The position numbers and the translations under genes were made by a program. This document shows, piece after piece, positions 53,839-63,079 of a DNA stretch of 64,000 nt. The DNA lies in the NCBI GenBank assembly GCA_017656255.1, contig JACDOE010000001.1:1057205-1121204 (forward strand), given 5' to 3'. This DNA is from Bacillaceae bacterium (lineage in GTDB: Bacteria; Bacillota; Bacilli; JACDOE01). The notes beneath the pieces were generated by a model, which was given only the letters and a program-made list of their open reading frames with translations, ran no database searches and was not told where the DNA came from. Position 1 is the stretch's first letter; the number at the start of each line of letters is the position of its first letter.

Positions 53839-54810
53839 TCAGCGGGAACTTCCGTCAAACGCCTCATAAGCCTGAATAATACGTTGTACGAGACTGTGGC
53901 GCACAACATCCGCTTCAGTCAAATAGACAAACGATATACCTTCCACTTGATACAGGATTTTTTCTGCTTCCTGCAAACCCGATTGCTTCCCGCGCGGGAG
54001 GTCGATCTGGGTCACATCTCCGGTGATGACCATCTTGGAACCGAACCCAAGTCGGGTTAAAAACATTTTCATCTGTTCCGGTGTCGTATTCTGGGCTTCG
54101 TCCAGAATCACAAACGAATCATCCAGCGTTCGCCCCCGCATATAAGCCAGGGGCGCCACCTCAATAATCCCCCGTTCCATGAATTTGTTAACATTTTCCG
54201 TTCCCAGTACGTCAAACAACGAATCATACAAAGGACGCAGATAGGGATCCACTTTTTCCTGAAGGTCTCCCGGCAAAAAGCCCAGATTCTCCCCGGCTTC
54301 CACCGCCGGCCGTGTCAGGATAATCCGTTTGACCCTGTTCTCTTTCAGTGCCGAGACCGCCTTGACCACTGCGAGGTATGTTTTTCCCGTCCCCGCCGGG
54401 CCAACGCCGAACACAACGTCATACTTGTCGATCGCTTTAATATAATGGCGCTGACCGATGGTTTTGACCCGTATCGGTTTCCCCTTGAACGAAGTGGTGA
54501 TGTTTTCTTCGAAAAGTTCAACCAGTTCATCCGTCAAGCCATCCCGGGCCAGTTTGATGGCATAGGGAATATCTCTTTCTGTCAGTTGAATACCTCTGCG
54601 CAAAAGTTTCAACAGTGTCTCAAACAGATCCTTGAGGATCCGGACTTCTTCCGGATCACCACTGATGGAGATCTCTTCGCTCCGACTGACGATTCTGGCA
54701 TCTGTTGCTTCTTCAATCCGTTTTAAAAAGGCATCATGAGGACCGAACAAGCTCAGTGCCTCTGATGCATCTTCGAGTAAAACCTTGCCTGTTACCTGGT
54801 TGGCCTGCAA
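53839..54810 (-). CDS. phoH: PhoH family ATPase
   Basis: A 323-residue P-loop protein with an N-terminal KH-like segment. Walker A GPAGTGKTYLA near residue 136, then LTRPAVEAGENLGFLPGDLQEKVDPYLRPLYD, MRGRTLDDSFVILDEAQNTTPEQMKMFLTRLG (Walker B) and ITGDVTQIDLP. It may act as an RNA helicase or RNase partner of YbeY. The start is TTG with AAGGAGTTGGAG upstream. Confidence 0.95.
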   Translation of the reverse strand: MQANQVTGKVLLEDASEALSLFGPHDAFLKRIEEATDARIVSRSEEISISGDPEEVRILKDLFETLLKLLRRGIQLTERDIPYAIKLARDGLTDELVELFEENITTSFKGKPIRVKTIGQRHYIKAIDKYDVVFGVGPAGTGKTYLAVVKAVSALKENRVKRIILTRPAVEAGENLGFLPGDLQEKVDPYLRPLYDSLFDVLGTENVNKFMERGIIEVAPLAYMRGRTLDDSFVILDEAQNTTPEQMKMFLTRLGFGSKMVITGDVTQIDLPRGKQSGLQEAEKILYQVEGISFVYLTEADVVRHSLVQRIIQAYEAFDGSSR

Positions 54811-54838
54811 ATGGACTCCAACTCCTTATACACATAAT

Positions 54839-56056
54839 TTATCCATCATTCTCTGTCTCGTTTTTTTCAAAAGGATTCGGATCAAGAATCGGTTTTTCCT
54901 TTGATATCTCCTCAATCACGGCAAAATGTATCTTCATATAAACTTTATCATTGTCCAGCTGCTTTCGCAAAACTTTTTCTTTTTTAATTCTACCATCTTT
55001 GACCCGACTTAAAACATCCTGTCTGGCCATTTTAATCCCCAACCGAACCGCTTCTTCTTCACTCATTTTGATCTGCTGGTTGCGGGTCTCTTTCAAAACC
55101 TCGGTTTTCCAGCCGAGCGGAATACGGAAATCACGAACATGCAAATATTTTCTTTCGGTTTCAGTCTCATACTGGTCAAAGGAGATCTCATCGTATCCAT
55201 TGATTTTAACGGCATAACTTCCAATCAGCAAATAATCGTTGCGGTGGGATTCTCCGGTGTACTGAACGGGTTTCATCGTAAGCGGAACGCTCACTTCCGT
55301 TTCATACCAGACTTCCCCCATGATTTTTCCTTTGGCCGGGATCATGTCATAGTTCTGTTCGTTTCCGATGATGCCGGACACCAGGATATCTCCCGGGTTT
55401 ACCATATCATGTACCTTGACCCTGGGACGTCCCTGTTCCACAAAGATTTCATGGATCGTCGCCCTCTTTTTGGCGATCAGATGGCGCGGGTTGAGATCTT
55501 TTTGCTCCTCCGGCACCACCTTTTCCACGACTTGTATGATCGCCCGGGTTCCTTCGATACGAAACCCGATCCAGGAAGCACGATCCATTTCCTGCAACAG
55601 ATACTGCTGGACATCTTCCGGGGGAGGAACTTTGAATTTGAATGATCCCCGCTCGATTCCAAGTTGTTCGGCCAGTTCGAGTACCCTCGCCTCTTCAATT
55701 TCTTCATTCCCCACGACTTCCACCGTCCAGATCATTCCGGAAAATGCATATAATCCGATTAAAAAGATCATGATGCCTGCGACAAACCCGATTCTTTTTT
55801 TCATGGATACGGTAAAAAAGGGGAGCCCTCCCCGCCTGAGTATGCGTACGCGGCAATCGGTTTTTCGTAACAGGGGGCGCAATCGGTAAAAATCATCCAG
55901 TAAAATGGAAAGTTGTCCCTTATCCGGCCCTTTTTTTTGAATCGACCAGATTGTCAACCCTTGTCCCACCGCCAGGTTGACCAGGCGTTCCAGTTGTTTC
56001 CCGTTTATTTCGAGAACCAGATATCCCTGCCACCACTCCATAAATTTGTCGTACAC
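54839..56056 (-). CDS. yqfD: Sporulation protein YqfD
   Basis: A 405-residue stage IV sporulation protein with one membrane segment at about 88-108 (IGFVAGIMIFLIGLYAFSGMIWTVEVVGNEEI). It continues with a large extracytoplasmic domain containing the family blocks WIGFRIEGTRAIIQVVEK and ISGIIGNEQNYDMIPAKGKIMGEVWY. In Bacillus yqfC-yqfD are SigE-dependent mother-cell genes. The GTG at 56054-56056 follows GGGGGAAGG. It lies 45 bases after yqfC and shares its SigE promoter. Confidence 0.92.
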   Translation of the reverse strand: MYDKFMEWWQGYLVLEINGKQLERLVNLAVGQGLTIWSIQKKGPDKGQLSILLDDFYRLRPLLRKTDCRVRILRRGGLPFFTVSMKKRIGFVAGIMIFLIGLYAFSGMIWTVEVVGNEEIEEARVLELAEQLGIERGSFKFKVPPPEDVQQYLLQEMDRASWIGFRIEGTRAIIQVVEKVVPEEQKDLNPRHLIAKKRATIHEIFVEQGRPRVKVHDMVNPGDILVSGIIGNEQNYDMIPAKGKIMGEVWYETEVSVPLTMKPVQYTGESHRNDYLLIGSYAVKINGYDEISFDQYETETERKYLHVRDFRIPLGWKTEVLKETRNQQIKMSEEEAVRLGIKMARQDVLSRVKDGRIKKEKVLRKQLDNDKVYMKIHFAVIEEISKEKPILDPNPFEKNETENDG

Positions 56057-56101
56057 CCTTCCTTCCCCCTTTTAAAGAGCCTTTCGGAGTCCCGGATCTG
56101 T

Positions 56102-56392
56102 TCAATCCAGGTCTTCATCGATATATTGAACATCGGAAATTTTGCCGGCAACCAGTACTTCTTCCGGTAAAATGGCCTGTATCACAAGATTTTCTCCCCT
56201 GATGAGAAGTTGTCCCCGTGTTAACAACAAACGGAGCTCCTTTTCGTTGAACTGGAGAACTCCGCGATGATTTTCGATATACATTTGAATTTGCCCGATC
56301 ATGGTTATCCGGGGCATTTCCAGGGTGACATCCTGCGGTAAGTCCAGGACGTCTGCGATTACTTTTCGAAACCGATGGCTCCATCGTTTCAT
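56102..56392 (-). CDS. yqfC: Sporulation protein YqfC
   Basis: A 96-residue YabP/YqfC family protein. The core LDLPQDVTLEMPRITMIGQIQMYIENHRGVLQFNEKELRLLLTRGQLLIRGENLVIQAILPEEVLVAG matches YqfC throughout. The ATG at 56390-56392 is chosen because longer frames begin upstream of the SigE-type promoter start (near 56415) and because it gives the family length. The ribosome site (GGAAGGGGG) is rather far, about 14 bases. It is made in the mother cell during sporulation. Confidence 0.88.
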   Translation of the reverse strand: MKRWSHRFRKVIADVLDLPQDVTLEMPRITMIGQIQMYIENHRGVLQFNEKELRLLLTRGQLLIRGENLVIQAILPEEVLVAGKISDVQYIDEDLD

Positions 56393-56422
56393 TTTTTCAG
56401 GTGCGCCCCCTTCCTCTCCATA

Positions 56423-56451
56423 ACCATATGCGGACAATCGTGGAATTATGA
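56423..56451 (-). promoter_or_regulatory. SigE-type promoter of yqfC-yqfD
   Basis: TCATAAT, 14-base spacer, CATATGGT on the minus strand fits the SigE consensus (TCATATT-N14-CATACANT) at most positions. It lies immediately downstream of a terminator, so yqfC starts a new transcript. Confidence 0.72.
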
Positions 56452-56453
56452 GA

Positions 56454-56485
56454 ATGAAAAAACCTCTGCCGTAAAAGCAGAGGTT
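56454..56485 (-). terminator. Terminator of the nfeD-floA operon
   Basis: AACCTCTGC/GCAGAGGTT with a 7-base loop and TTTTTTC on the minus strand. Confidence 0.92.
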
Positions 56486-56510
56486 AAAAAGAGAAAGTGA
56501 TCAAACCGGG

Positions 56511-57095
56511 TCAAATTCGCTTTCGTTGTAAGCGGGAGAAGCGACTTGTCCGGTGCGGGACCCTCGAACGGGGCGGACCGAAAACCTGGGACCAGACCAT
56601 TCCCTTGAGCGCATCTTCCCGACGCGGTATCAAACCGGCTTCCGTATGGATCCGATCTTCTTCGTCATCGAGGTCGATCACCTCAAGCGGTTGATTCTCA
56701 TTCTGGTAAAGCGGGCTTCCTTCCCGGATCACCGGAGGCGTCGCCTCCCGGTTAACCGGCGTATCTATTTTCTCTTGTTGCGGCTGATCGTCCATCGTTT
56801 TCTCCCGGAGTATCGTCTCTTCCCGTTTTTCGTATTCTGGTTTCAGTGGGCGAACCGGTTCAGGTTCGTCCTGATCCCAGGGGAAGGAAGGGAAATCCGG
56901 CATTTCCGGAAAATCAAATGGTTGTTCCGTTTTTCGGGGAGCTTCCTCTGTGGTCGCCTGCGGTTGTTGCTCGGTGCCCGCTTCCTGTCGCCTTCTGTGT
57001 TGCTGTTCTCTCCGGAACAACGGGGCCAGAAACCAGACCGCCACAATGATAAACCAGAGGTTGGAAAATATAAAATCCAGTAACTGTTCGATCAC
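56511..57095 (-). CDS. Membrane-anchored acidic protein downstream of floA
   Basis: A 194-residue protein: an N-terminal membrane anchor (LLDFIFSNLWFIIVAVWFLAPLF, residues 5-27), a long disordered linker rich in Pro, Glu and Gln (DFPEMPDFPSFPWDQDEPEP), and a better conserved C-terminal motif (REDALKGMVWSQVFGPPRS near 163-181). The short C-terminal motif looks like a docking peptide. I do not know the function; its place as third gene of nfeD-floA-X suggests work with the flotillin in membrane domains, as does B. subtilis YqfB in position only. The start is GTG with AAAGGAGGGAG upstream. Confidence 0.65.
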   Translation of the reverse strand: MIEQLLDFIFSNLWFIIVAVWFLAPLFRREQQHRRRQEAGTEQQPQATTEEAPRKTEQPFDFPEMPDFPSFPWDQDEPEPVRPLKPEYEKREETILREKTMDDQPQQEKIDTPVNREATPPVIREGSPLYQNENQPLEVIDLDDEEDRIHTEAGLIPRREDALKGMVWSQVFGPPRSRVPHRTSRFSRLQRKRI

Positions 57096-57142
57096 CGCTC
57101 CCTCCTTTCCATGAAGACGGGAAATTTATTTTCGGTTACCAT

Positions 57143-58150
57143 TTATTTATTCCGATCGTTTTTATCTCCAGTGTTTCCTTTGTCCGTCATTTTACCGAAG
57201 GACTCTCTCATATCGGTATCCGCCATAATGTTTTCCATGTTCATGTAATCCATCACACCCAGTTTACCGGTGCGTAGTGCTTCCGCCATGGCCAGCGGTA
57301 CCTCGGCTTCCGCTTCAACCACCTTGGCTCTCATTTCCTGTACGCGGGCTTTCATCTCCTGTTCATGAGCCACTGCCATTGCCCGGCGCTCCTCAGCTTT
57401 GGCCTGGGCAATCTGTTTGTCGGCTTCCGCCTGATCCGTCTGCAACTGGGCGCCGATGTTTTTACCGACGTCTACATCAGCGATATCAATAGACAGAATT
57501 TCAAAGGCTGTACCGGAGTCCAGCCCTTTGTTGAGGACATTGTGGGAAATGGTGTCCGGATTTTCCAGCACATCTTTATGCGTATTGGACGAACCGATGG
57601 TGGTGACGATCCCTTCACCGACACGGGCGATGATCGTTTCTTCCCCGGCACCTCCGACCAGTCGGTCGATATTGGCACGAACGGTGACGCGGGCTTTGGC
57701 CTTCACTTCAATCCCATCCATGGCCACCGCTGCCACAATCGGCGTTTCAATCACTTTCGGATTAACACTCATCTGAACGGCCTGCAACACATCCCGGCCG
57801 GCCAGGTCAATGGCAGCCGCCCGTTCAAACGCCAGCGGAATGTTCGCTCTCTGGGCGGCGATCAGCGCATCAACGACACGATCCACATTTCCTCCGGCGA
57901 GATAATGGCTTTCCAGTTGGTTATTGGTAATGTCAAGACCGGCTTTTCTCGCCTTGATTAACGGGTTGACAATACGGGCCGGAATAACGCGGCGCAGGCG
58001 CATTCCCACCAGGGTGAAAATCCCGATTCTGACTCCGGAAGCCAGTGCCGAGATCCACAACATAATCGGTACAAACGTAAAAAATACCGCCAGTGCCACG
58101 ACAACCAGTGCAATAATAAGTAACAATCCGATAAAACCGGATTCCATCAT
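57143..58150 (-). CDS. floA: Flotillin-like protein FloA
   Basis: A 335-residue membrane scaffold protein (YqfA in B. subtilis) that marks fluid membrane microdomains. A hairpin membrane anchor (residues 5-50) is followed by the long SPFH-like and coiled-coil part: [50 protein letters not shown] and [51 protein letters not shown]. It has 22 bases between nfeD and its ATG, and GAAAGGATG as ribosome site. Confidence 0.95.
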   Translation of the reverse strand: MMESGFIGLLLIIALVVVALAVFFTFVPIMLWISALASGVRIGIFTLVGMRLRRVIPARIVNPLIKARKAGLDITNNQLESHYLAGGNVDRVVDALIAAQRANIPLAFERAAAIDLAGRDVLQAVQMSVNPKVIETPIVAAVAMDGIEVKAKARVTVRANIDRLVGGAGEETIIARVGEGIVTTIGSSNTHKDVLENPDTISHNVLNKGLDSGTAFEILSIDIADVDVGKNIGAQLQTDQAEADKQIAQAKAEERRAMAVAHEQEMKARVQEMRAKVVEAEAEVPLAMAEALRTGKLGVMDYMNMENIMADTDMRESFGKMTDKGNTGDKNDRNK

Positions 58151-58171
58151 GTGACAATCATCCTTTCTTAT

Positions 58172-59488
58172 TTACGATTTAATTTCTCGCACCACAATAC
58201 GGGTTCCTTCTACTTTGACCACGCGAATCGGTTTGCCGGATTCAATGTAGCCGCCTTCACTGACCACATCCAGCCGTTCCTCATCGATTTCCGCGGTACC
58301 AGCCGGACGCAGCGTACTGAGGGCGGTTCCCTCTTTGCCGACAAGGTGCCGGCGATCCTCCGACGCGACATAACCGGATTCCGTTTTCATTTCATCTCTA
58401 AGGATGAAACGATTCCAGACGCCCCGGTAGCCGAAATATTTCACCATCACTACCACAAAAATCAGCGTGAGGACAAAGGCAATCCCCAGGGAAACGAGTC
58501 CCTGTGCCGTGTCATAGGCCGACATGACAATGCCTGCTACCAGTGCGGCGATCCCCAGTCCGCCGAAAATGCCGAAGCCGGGGACAAACACTTCAATGAA
58601 CATCAGGAGAATTCCAACTACAAACAATAAGACGTGAATCCAGGTGGCATGACCGGCAAAAAAGTGACCGAAAAAATACAGGATAAAAGCGGAAGCTCCG
58701 ATGATTCCCGGAACACCGAACCCGGGAATTAACAGTTCCAGTGCCAGTCCGATCAGGCCGATGCTTAAAAGAACCGGCATCACGTAAGGATGCGTCACCC
58801 AGCGGGCGATTTGTTCTCCGGCTGTCAGATCGACTTCAATCACGGTTGCGCCTTGAAGGTTCATGTAATCGAGTGCTTCAGCCCGATTGTCCGCAATATG
58901 TTCCGCATAGCCGTGCTCCAGTGCTTCGCTGGCATGGAGGGACAGAACTTCGCCTTTTTCTGTTAACCCCGGTATCTCCACGTCCGGGTTGACCATCGCC
59001 CGGGCGATATCCGGGTTTCGGTCGTTCAGGTCGGCAGCCGCCATCATCTCCTTCGTCCAGGCCGAAACCATCTTCTGGGAAGCCATGTTTCCGGAGAGAT
59101 CGATGGGTGTTGCGGCACCCATGGCACTGCCGGGGCGCATGATGATCTGATCGGCATTCAAGGCTATGTATGTGCCGGCTGAAAACGCATCATTCAGAAT
59201 AAATGCGGTGACCGGTATTTCGGAAGAACGAATCAGGTTGCCGATCTTATCAGCAGCATCCACCACGCCGCCCGGGGTATCAATCTCAAGTAAAATGGCA
59301 TCGGCCCCACTATCATGTGCTTCCGCAAAGGCTCGCTGCAAAAAATTTTGCAGTCCCCGTTCAATGGCATGTTCGACCGGAATGACGTAGACCACTTCAC
59401 CCTCCGCCGACGCATTGGGAGAAAAGCCGGACATCAGGATGAAAAGTCCCATCAGAAACGCCATGATACGTGTCAAGTTCCCTCGCAA
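58172..59488 (-). CDS. NfeD-family membrane protease (YqeZ-like)
   Basis: A 438-residue long-form NfeD protein. A signal peptide (cut after ANASA, about residue 28) is followed by a ClpP-type serine protease domain with DTPGGVVDAADKIG, NDAFSAGTYIALNADQI (catalytic Ser) and QKMVSAWTKEM (catalytic Lys). Then come about five membrane segments and a C-terminal OB-fold NfeD domain (VGKEGTALSTLRPAGTAEIDEERLDVVSEGGYIESG). In B. subtilis yqeZ-yqfA-yqfB form a SigW operon. The start is TTG with AAGGAGGTG upstream. It partners FloA. Confidence 0.93.
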   Translation of the reverse strand: MRGNLTRIMAFLMGLFILMSGFSPNASAEGEVVYVIPVEHAIERGLQNFLQRAFAEAHDSGADAILLEIDTPGGVVDAADKIGNLIRSSEIPVTAFILNDAFSAGTYIALNADQIIMRPGSAMGAATPIDLSGNMASQKMVSAWTKEMMAAADLNDRNPDIARAMVNPDVEIPGLTEKGEVLSLHASEALEHGYAEHIADNRAEALDYMNLQGATVIEVDLTAGEQIARWVTHPYVMPVLLSIGLIGLALELLIPGFGVPGIIGASAFILYFFGHFFAGHATWIHVLLFVVGILLMFIEVFVPGFGIFGGLGIAALVAGIVMSAYDTAQGLVSLGIAFVLTLIFVVVMVKYFGYRGVWNRFILRDEMKTESGYVASEDRRHLVGKEGTALSTLRPAGTAEIDEERLDVVSEGGYIESGKPIRVVKVEGTRIVVREIKS

Positions 59489-59531
59489 ACTTTAACACCT
59501 CCTTCCCTGTAAAATGTGTCTATGTCATAAA

Positions 59532-59557
59532 TACGTTTGAAACGAACAGCGGTTTCG
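59532..59557 (-). promoter_or_regulatory. SigW-type ECF promoter of nfeD-floA
   Basis: CGAAAC, 16-base spacer, CGTA on the minus strand, 44 bases before the nfeD start. This is the SigW layout (TGAAAC-N16-CGTA) with one mismatch, matching the known control of the B. subtilis orthologues. Confidence 0.75.
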
Positions 59558-59730
59558 TGTAAAGGTTAAAATGTTTGGAATACGTTCTGTTTTTTACTAT
59601 ATTTCCTATCATATCAGGAACTTATACCGTTAGAAAGCACTCACGGGAATCGAATGGTTTGAGGCATGGCAGAAGAAAACCGGTGACAAATTACATAGGA
59701 GTTTTTACGTTTTGTGCTAAAGGTTATTGA

Positions 59731-59769
59731 AAAAATAAACCGGCACCCCGCAAAGCGAAGTACCGATTG
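59731..59769 (-). terminator. Terminator of rpsU-yqeY
   Basis: A 14-bp stem with several G-T pairs (AATCGGTACTTCGC with GCGGGGTGCCGGTT) around a TTT loop, followed by TATTTTTTC on the minus strand. Confidence 0.8.
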
Positions 59770-59790
59770 CGATTCGGAAGGATATTTTAT

Positions 59791-60234
59791 TTATTGCAGG
59801 TGTTTCTGAACGATGGAACTTACCCGTTTACCGTCAGCCCTTCCTTTGACCTGCGGCATCAGGTGACTCATCACCCGGCCCATGTCTTTTTTGCCTTCGG
59901 CTCCGGTTGATTTAATCGCTTCCCTTACCAGTTCTTCAATCTCTTCCTCTGATAAGGGCTCAGGCATATATTGTTGAAGTATTTCAATTTCTTCTTTAAC
60001 GCCTTCTACCAGATCTGCGCGACCGGCGTTTTCAAATTCCTGGAGGGAGTCGCGTCTTTGTTTCAGTTCACGGGACAATACAGCAAGTACTTCTTCCTCT
60101 CCGAGTTCCCTTCCCTGATTAATCTCCTCATTTTTGAGGGAGGATTTGATCATGCGAATCACAGAGAGTCTGGCTTTATCTTTTTCTTTCATCGCCTGTT
60201 TCATATCATTGTTCAATTGCTGGTAAATGTCCAT
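59791..60234 (-). CDS. yqeY: GatB/YqeY domain protein
   Basis: A 147-residue helical protein homologous to the tRNA-contacting tail of the GatB amidotransferase subunit. Clear stretches are RLSVIRMIKSSLKNEEINQGRELGEEEVLAVLSRELKQRRDSLQEFENAGR and GRVMSHLMPQVKGRADGKRVSSIVQKHL. Its cellular role is not settled. AGGAGGG precedes the ATG; it follows rpsU by 13 bases as in most Bacilli. Confidence 0.95.
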   Translation of the reverse strand: MDIYQQLNNDMKQAMKEKDKARLSVIRMIKSSLKNEEINQGRELGEEEVLAVLSRELKQRRDSLQEFENAGRADLVEGVKEEIEILQQYMPEPLSEEEIEELVREAIKSTGAEGKKDMGRVMSHLMPQVKGRADGKRVSSIVQKHLQ

Positions 60235-60247
60235 GCTTCAAGCCCTC

Positions 60248-60421
60248 CTAGAACTTACGCTTGCGAGCCGCTTCTGATTTTTTCTTGCGTCTTACGCTCG
60301 GCTTTTCATAGTGTTTGCGCTTTTTGACTTCGGCAAGCACGCCTGATTTGTTGCAATCACGCTTGAAACGGCGGAGTGCAGCATCCAGGGTCTCATTTTT
60401 TCTCACGCGAACTTCCGGCAC
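60248..60421 (-). CDS. rpsU: 30S ribosomal protein S21
   Basis: A 57-residue basic ribosomal protein: [56 protein letters not shown]. That is the complete family length. The start is the GTG at 60419-60421, with GGAGGGAAATAAA upstream; in-frame ATGs earlier lie before that site. A near-consensus promoter is 76 bases upstream. Confidence 0.96.
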   Translation of the reverse strand: MPEVRVRKNETLDAALRRFKRDCNKSGVLAEVKKRKHYEKPSVRRKKKSEAARKRKF

Positions 60422-60496
60422 TTTATTTCCCTCCCTCCGCATCAACCATAAAAAGGGAACTCATCACCTCTTTACGGATGAAGACTGTCAAAGCCC

Positions 60497-60525
60497 ATTA
60501 TATTATAGTAAAAATAGCCGGTCAA
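60497..60525 (-). promoter_or_regulatory. SigA promoter of rpsU-yqeY
   Basis: TTGACC, 17-base spacer, TATAAT on the minus strand. Confidence 0.8.
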
Positions 60526-60568
60526 CTGACCTGGAGACAGTAACAAGCCGTCATACAGTAAAAAATCA

Positions 60569-60925
60569 CTATTTTTTCACTTTAACCGGCAATTTTTCCC
60601 CGCCCATCAAATGATAGTGCAGGTGAAAGACTTCCTGTCCACCGTTTTCTCCACAGTTATTAAGCAGTCTGAATCCTTTGTCGAGCTCCGCCATCTCGTT
60701 CCCCAGTTTCTGAGCCACCCGGTGAATATCGCTTATGTAAGTCATATCCTCTTCCGTCACATCCATCAGGGTCGGAATATGTTTTTTCGGGATAATCAGA
60801 AGATGAACTTTGGCCTGGGGGTTAATATCATGAAAAACAAGAACCCGGTCATCTTCATATACTTTTTTAGAGGGAATCTCTCCGTCAATAATCTTGCAAA
60901 AAATACACTGATCCTGTGCCGACAT
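60569..60925 (-). CDS. HIT family nucleotide hydrolase (HinT type)
   Basis: A 118-residue histidine-triad protein. CIFCKIIDGEIPSKKVYEDDRVLVFHDINPQAKVHLLIIPKKHIP is the typical start, and FHLHYHLMGGEKL carries the HxHxH catalytic triad. Family members hydrolyse purine phosphoramidates. AAAGGAGG precedes the ATG. A weak, AT-rich hairpin follows the stop. Confidence 0.94.
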   Translation of the reverse strand: MSAQDQCIFCKIIDGEIPSKKVYEDDRVLVFHDINPQAKVHLLIIPKKHIPTLMDVTEEDMTYISDIHRVAQKLGNEMAELDKGFRLLNNCGENGGQEVFHLHYHLMGGEKLPVKVKK

Positions 60926-61018
60926 GCTATATATACCTCCTTTAAAAAAATGACAGTTTTACAGTCATTATAACCAATTTTTATTCTCGGGACATCCTGA
61001 TCGCACAAAAAAAGCCGT

Positions 61019-61369
61019 TTACAGGCTCAGGTAGGTCCAGCCCTGTTCCTGTTTTTTGACGATCTCGGCCACACCGGAAGGAACGACGCTGACGCCGGGG
61101 AGAAAATCATCCGGGGTCATGCCTTTCGCATTCAGGGTATTCCGGCAAATCGAAAATCCCACTCCGAGCTGCATCAGTTCTTCCCGCATTCCCTCCACGT
61201 AATCCACATTTTTTAGAAGAAGGCCCACGCCCTGTCCGAACGCAACGACCTCGATCTCAATATCACCGTCAAAGGCCCGGTGCAAATTTTTGATGTTATT
61301 CATGATCACATGCCACTTTTTAGGATCGGCCATATTAATCTGGACGACCGTCCGGTGTGATGGACTCAT
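61019..61369 (-). CDS. DsrE-like family protein
   Basis: A 116-residue single-domain protein with the DsrE/DsrF-like fold: VVQINMADPKKWHVIMNNIKNLHRAFDGDIEIEVVAFGQGVGLLL, then ELMQLGVGFSICRNTLNAKGM with a conserved Cys (in FSICRNTL). DsrE proteins carry or relay sulfur on such a cysteine. The ATG has a GGGGGTAGCC stretch upstream. A short hairpin with TTTTTTT overlaps the stop. It could connect to the sulfide oxidation genes elsewhere in the window, but they are not adjacent. Confidence 0.8.
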   Translation of the reverse strand: MSPSHRTVVQINMADPKKWHVIMNNIKNLHRAFDGDIEIEVVAFGQGVGLLLKNVDYVEGMREELMQLGVGFSICRNTLNAKGMTPDDFLPGVSVVPSGVAEIVKKQEQGWTYLSL

Positions 61370-61517
61370 CTGGCTACCCCCATTCTTTTTCCCTGCATTT
61401 TATATTCTATCATACCGTCTATTTCTTAAGTTCATGAAAAATCTTGCCGGCCCATGAGCAATCATGATAGCATTTACGGCAGAACGACTGCCCATGAGCC
61501 GCGATGGAGGGAACGAC

Positions 61518-62924
61518 ATGTACGAATATACGGTTAGACAGATTGCCGAGATGACAGGTGGAACACCCGTCACGGGAAATGACGAACAAACGGTTCGTTC
61601 CGTTCACTTTGATTCACGCCTTCTGGAAAAAGAGAGTCTGTTTGTGGCCCTCACCGAAGGTAAACGGGACGGACACCGGTTTTTACCCGACGCGCTGAAA
61701 CGAGGAGCGACGGCCGCTCTGATCTCGGACCCCGCCTGGTCTGAAAGGGATGAGCTTAAGGGGCTCAACCTGATTCTGGTTCCGGATACGCTGAAAGCTC
61801 TTCAAAAACTGGCTTCCGCTCACCGGGACAAACTGAATATGCCGTTGATTGCTGTTACGGGCAGCAACGGCAAAACAACGACCAAGGACATGATTGCTCA
61901 TTTGCTGGAAAGCCGGTTCCACGTATTCAAGACCTACAAAAATTACAACAATCATCTGGGCGTCCCGCTTTCTCTTTTACAGATCAATCCGGACCATGAA
62001 GCGGCCGTCCTGGAAATGGGGATGAACCATTACGGGGAGATCGACCTGCTGGCGTCACTTGCCCGGCCGACAGCCGGTGTCATCACCAATGTCAATGACG
62101 CCCATATCGAATATTTCGGTTCGCGTGAAAATATCGCAAAGGCAAAAGGAGAACTGCTACCCCACGTTCATCCGGATGGCTATGTCCTGTTAAACGGCGA
62201 CGACCCTTACGTTACCGGCATGAGTCATTTGTACCCGGGGGACGTGATCTATTACGGGATTGAAGGGGAGAACGAACTCGCAGGAAAGCCGCCGCTTCAC
62301 ATATGGGCACGCGGCATTCACCATACGGATAACGGAACGGCCTTTGAAGTGCGGATGGAGGATGAAACACTTCATCTTGAGATGCCGCTGTTCGGGATGC
62401 ACAATGTATCCAATCTGCTTCCTGCCATCTGGATTGCACGAAAGGAAGGCTGTAGCCCGGAACAGATACGGGAAGCGGTCCGTACCCTTCATATTTCCGC
62501 GATGCGCTTTGAGCTTCTGAAGGGGGACGACGGCAGCCTGATCATCAACGATGCCTATAATGCCAGCCCCGCGTCAATGAAACAATCGATCAGCACGTTT
62601 AAAGATCTCTTCCAAAATCGCAAAAAAGTGCTGGTGCTGGGAGATATGTACGAACTCGGCCCGCAGACAGATCAACTTCATGCTGAGATCGGGAGCTTTC
62701 TCAATGCGGTATTTCAGGGACAGCCGCTGGAAATGGTGGTGACGGTAGGTGAACACACCGCTCACCTTTCATCCGCCTATGAAGGAAATAAAAAGCACTT
62801 TACGGACAAAGCAGAAGCCGTTTCTTTTCTGAAGCGGTACATGAACGGCTCTTATGCCCTGTTGTTCAAGGCTTCAAGAGGAATGGAACTGGAACAGGTC
62901 ATCCGTGAATTAAGGGAAGGATGA
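61518..62924 (+). CDS. murF: UDP-N-acetylmuramoyl-tripeptide--D-alanyl-D-alanine ligase
   Basis: A 468-residue Mur ligase adding D-Ala-D-Ala to the UDP-MurNAc tripeptide in peptidoglycan synthesis. N-terminal binding domain: VRSVHFDSRLLEKESLFVAL; ATP loop VTGSNGKTTTKDMIAHLL (about 112-129); NDAYNASPASMKQSI and LVLGDMYELG in the C-terminal half. I start it at the ATG at 61518 with GGAGGGAAC upstream; an in-frame ATG 18 codons earlier lacks a site. It stands alone, without its common partner ddl. Confidence 0.94.
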   Translation: MYEYTVRQIAEMTGGTPVTGNDEQTVRSVHFDSRLLEKESLFVALTEGKRDGHRFLPDALKRGATAALISDPAWSERDELKGLNLILVPDTLKALQKLASAHRDKLNMPLIAVTGSNGKTTTKDMIAHLLESRFHVFKTYKNYNNHLGVPLSLLQINPDHEAAVLEMGMNHYGEIDLLASLARPTAGVITNVNDAHIEYFGSRENIAKAKGELLPHVHPDGYVLLNGDDPYVTGMSHLYPGDVIYYGIEGENELAGKPPLHIWARGIHHTDNGTAFEVRMEDETLHLEMPLFGMHNVSNLLPAIWIARKEGCSPEQIREAVRTLHISAMRFELLKGDDGSLIINDAYNASPASMKQSISTFKDLFQNRKKVLVLGDMYELGPQTDQLHAEIGSFLNAVFQGQPLEMVVTVGEHTAHLSSAYEGNKKHFTDKAEAVSFLKRYMNGSYALLFKASRGMELEQVIRELREG

Positions 62925-62941
62925 GCAAGGCGAATAGATTA

Positions 62942-62974
62942 AAAGGAATCTGTGGCGGGCAGATTCCTTTTTTT
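62942..62974 (+). terminator. Terminator of murF
   Basis: AAAGGAATCTG/CAGATTCCTTT with a 7-base loop and a T-run. Confidence 0.9.
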
Positions 62975-63079
62975 ATTGTTTAGGCTTTGTTAAACCTCCG
63001 TGTGGGGTGATGTTGAACTAAAATATATCAAAATTCATTCTAACAAGTTTTTCATAATACTTTGCTCAAAAGACACATT

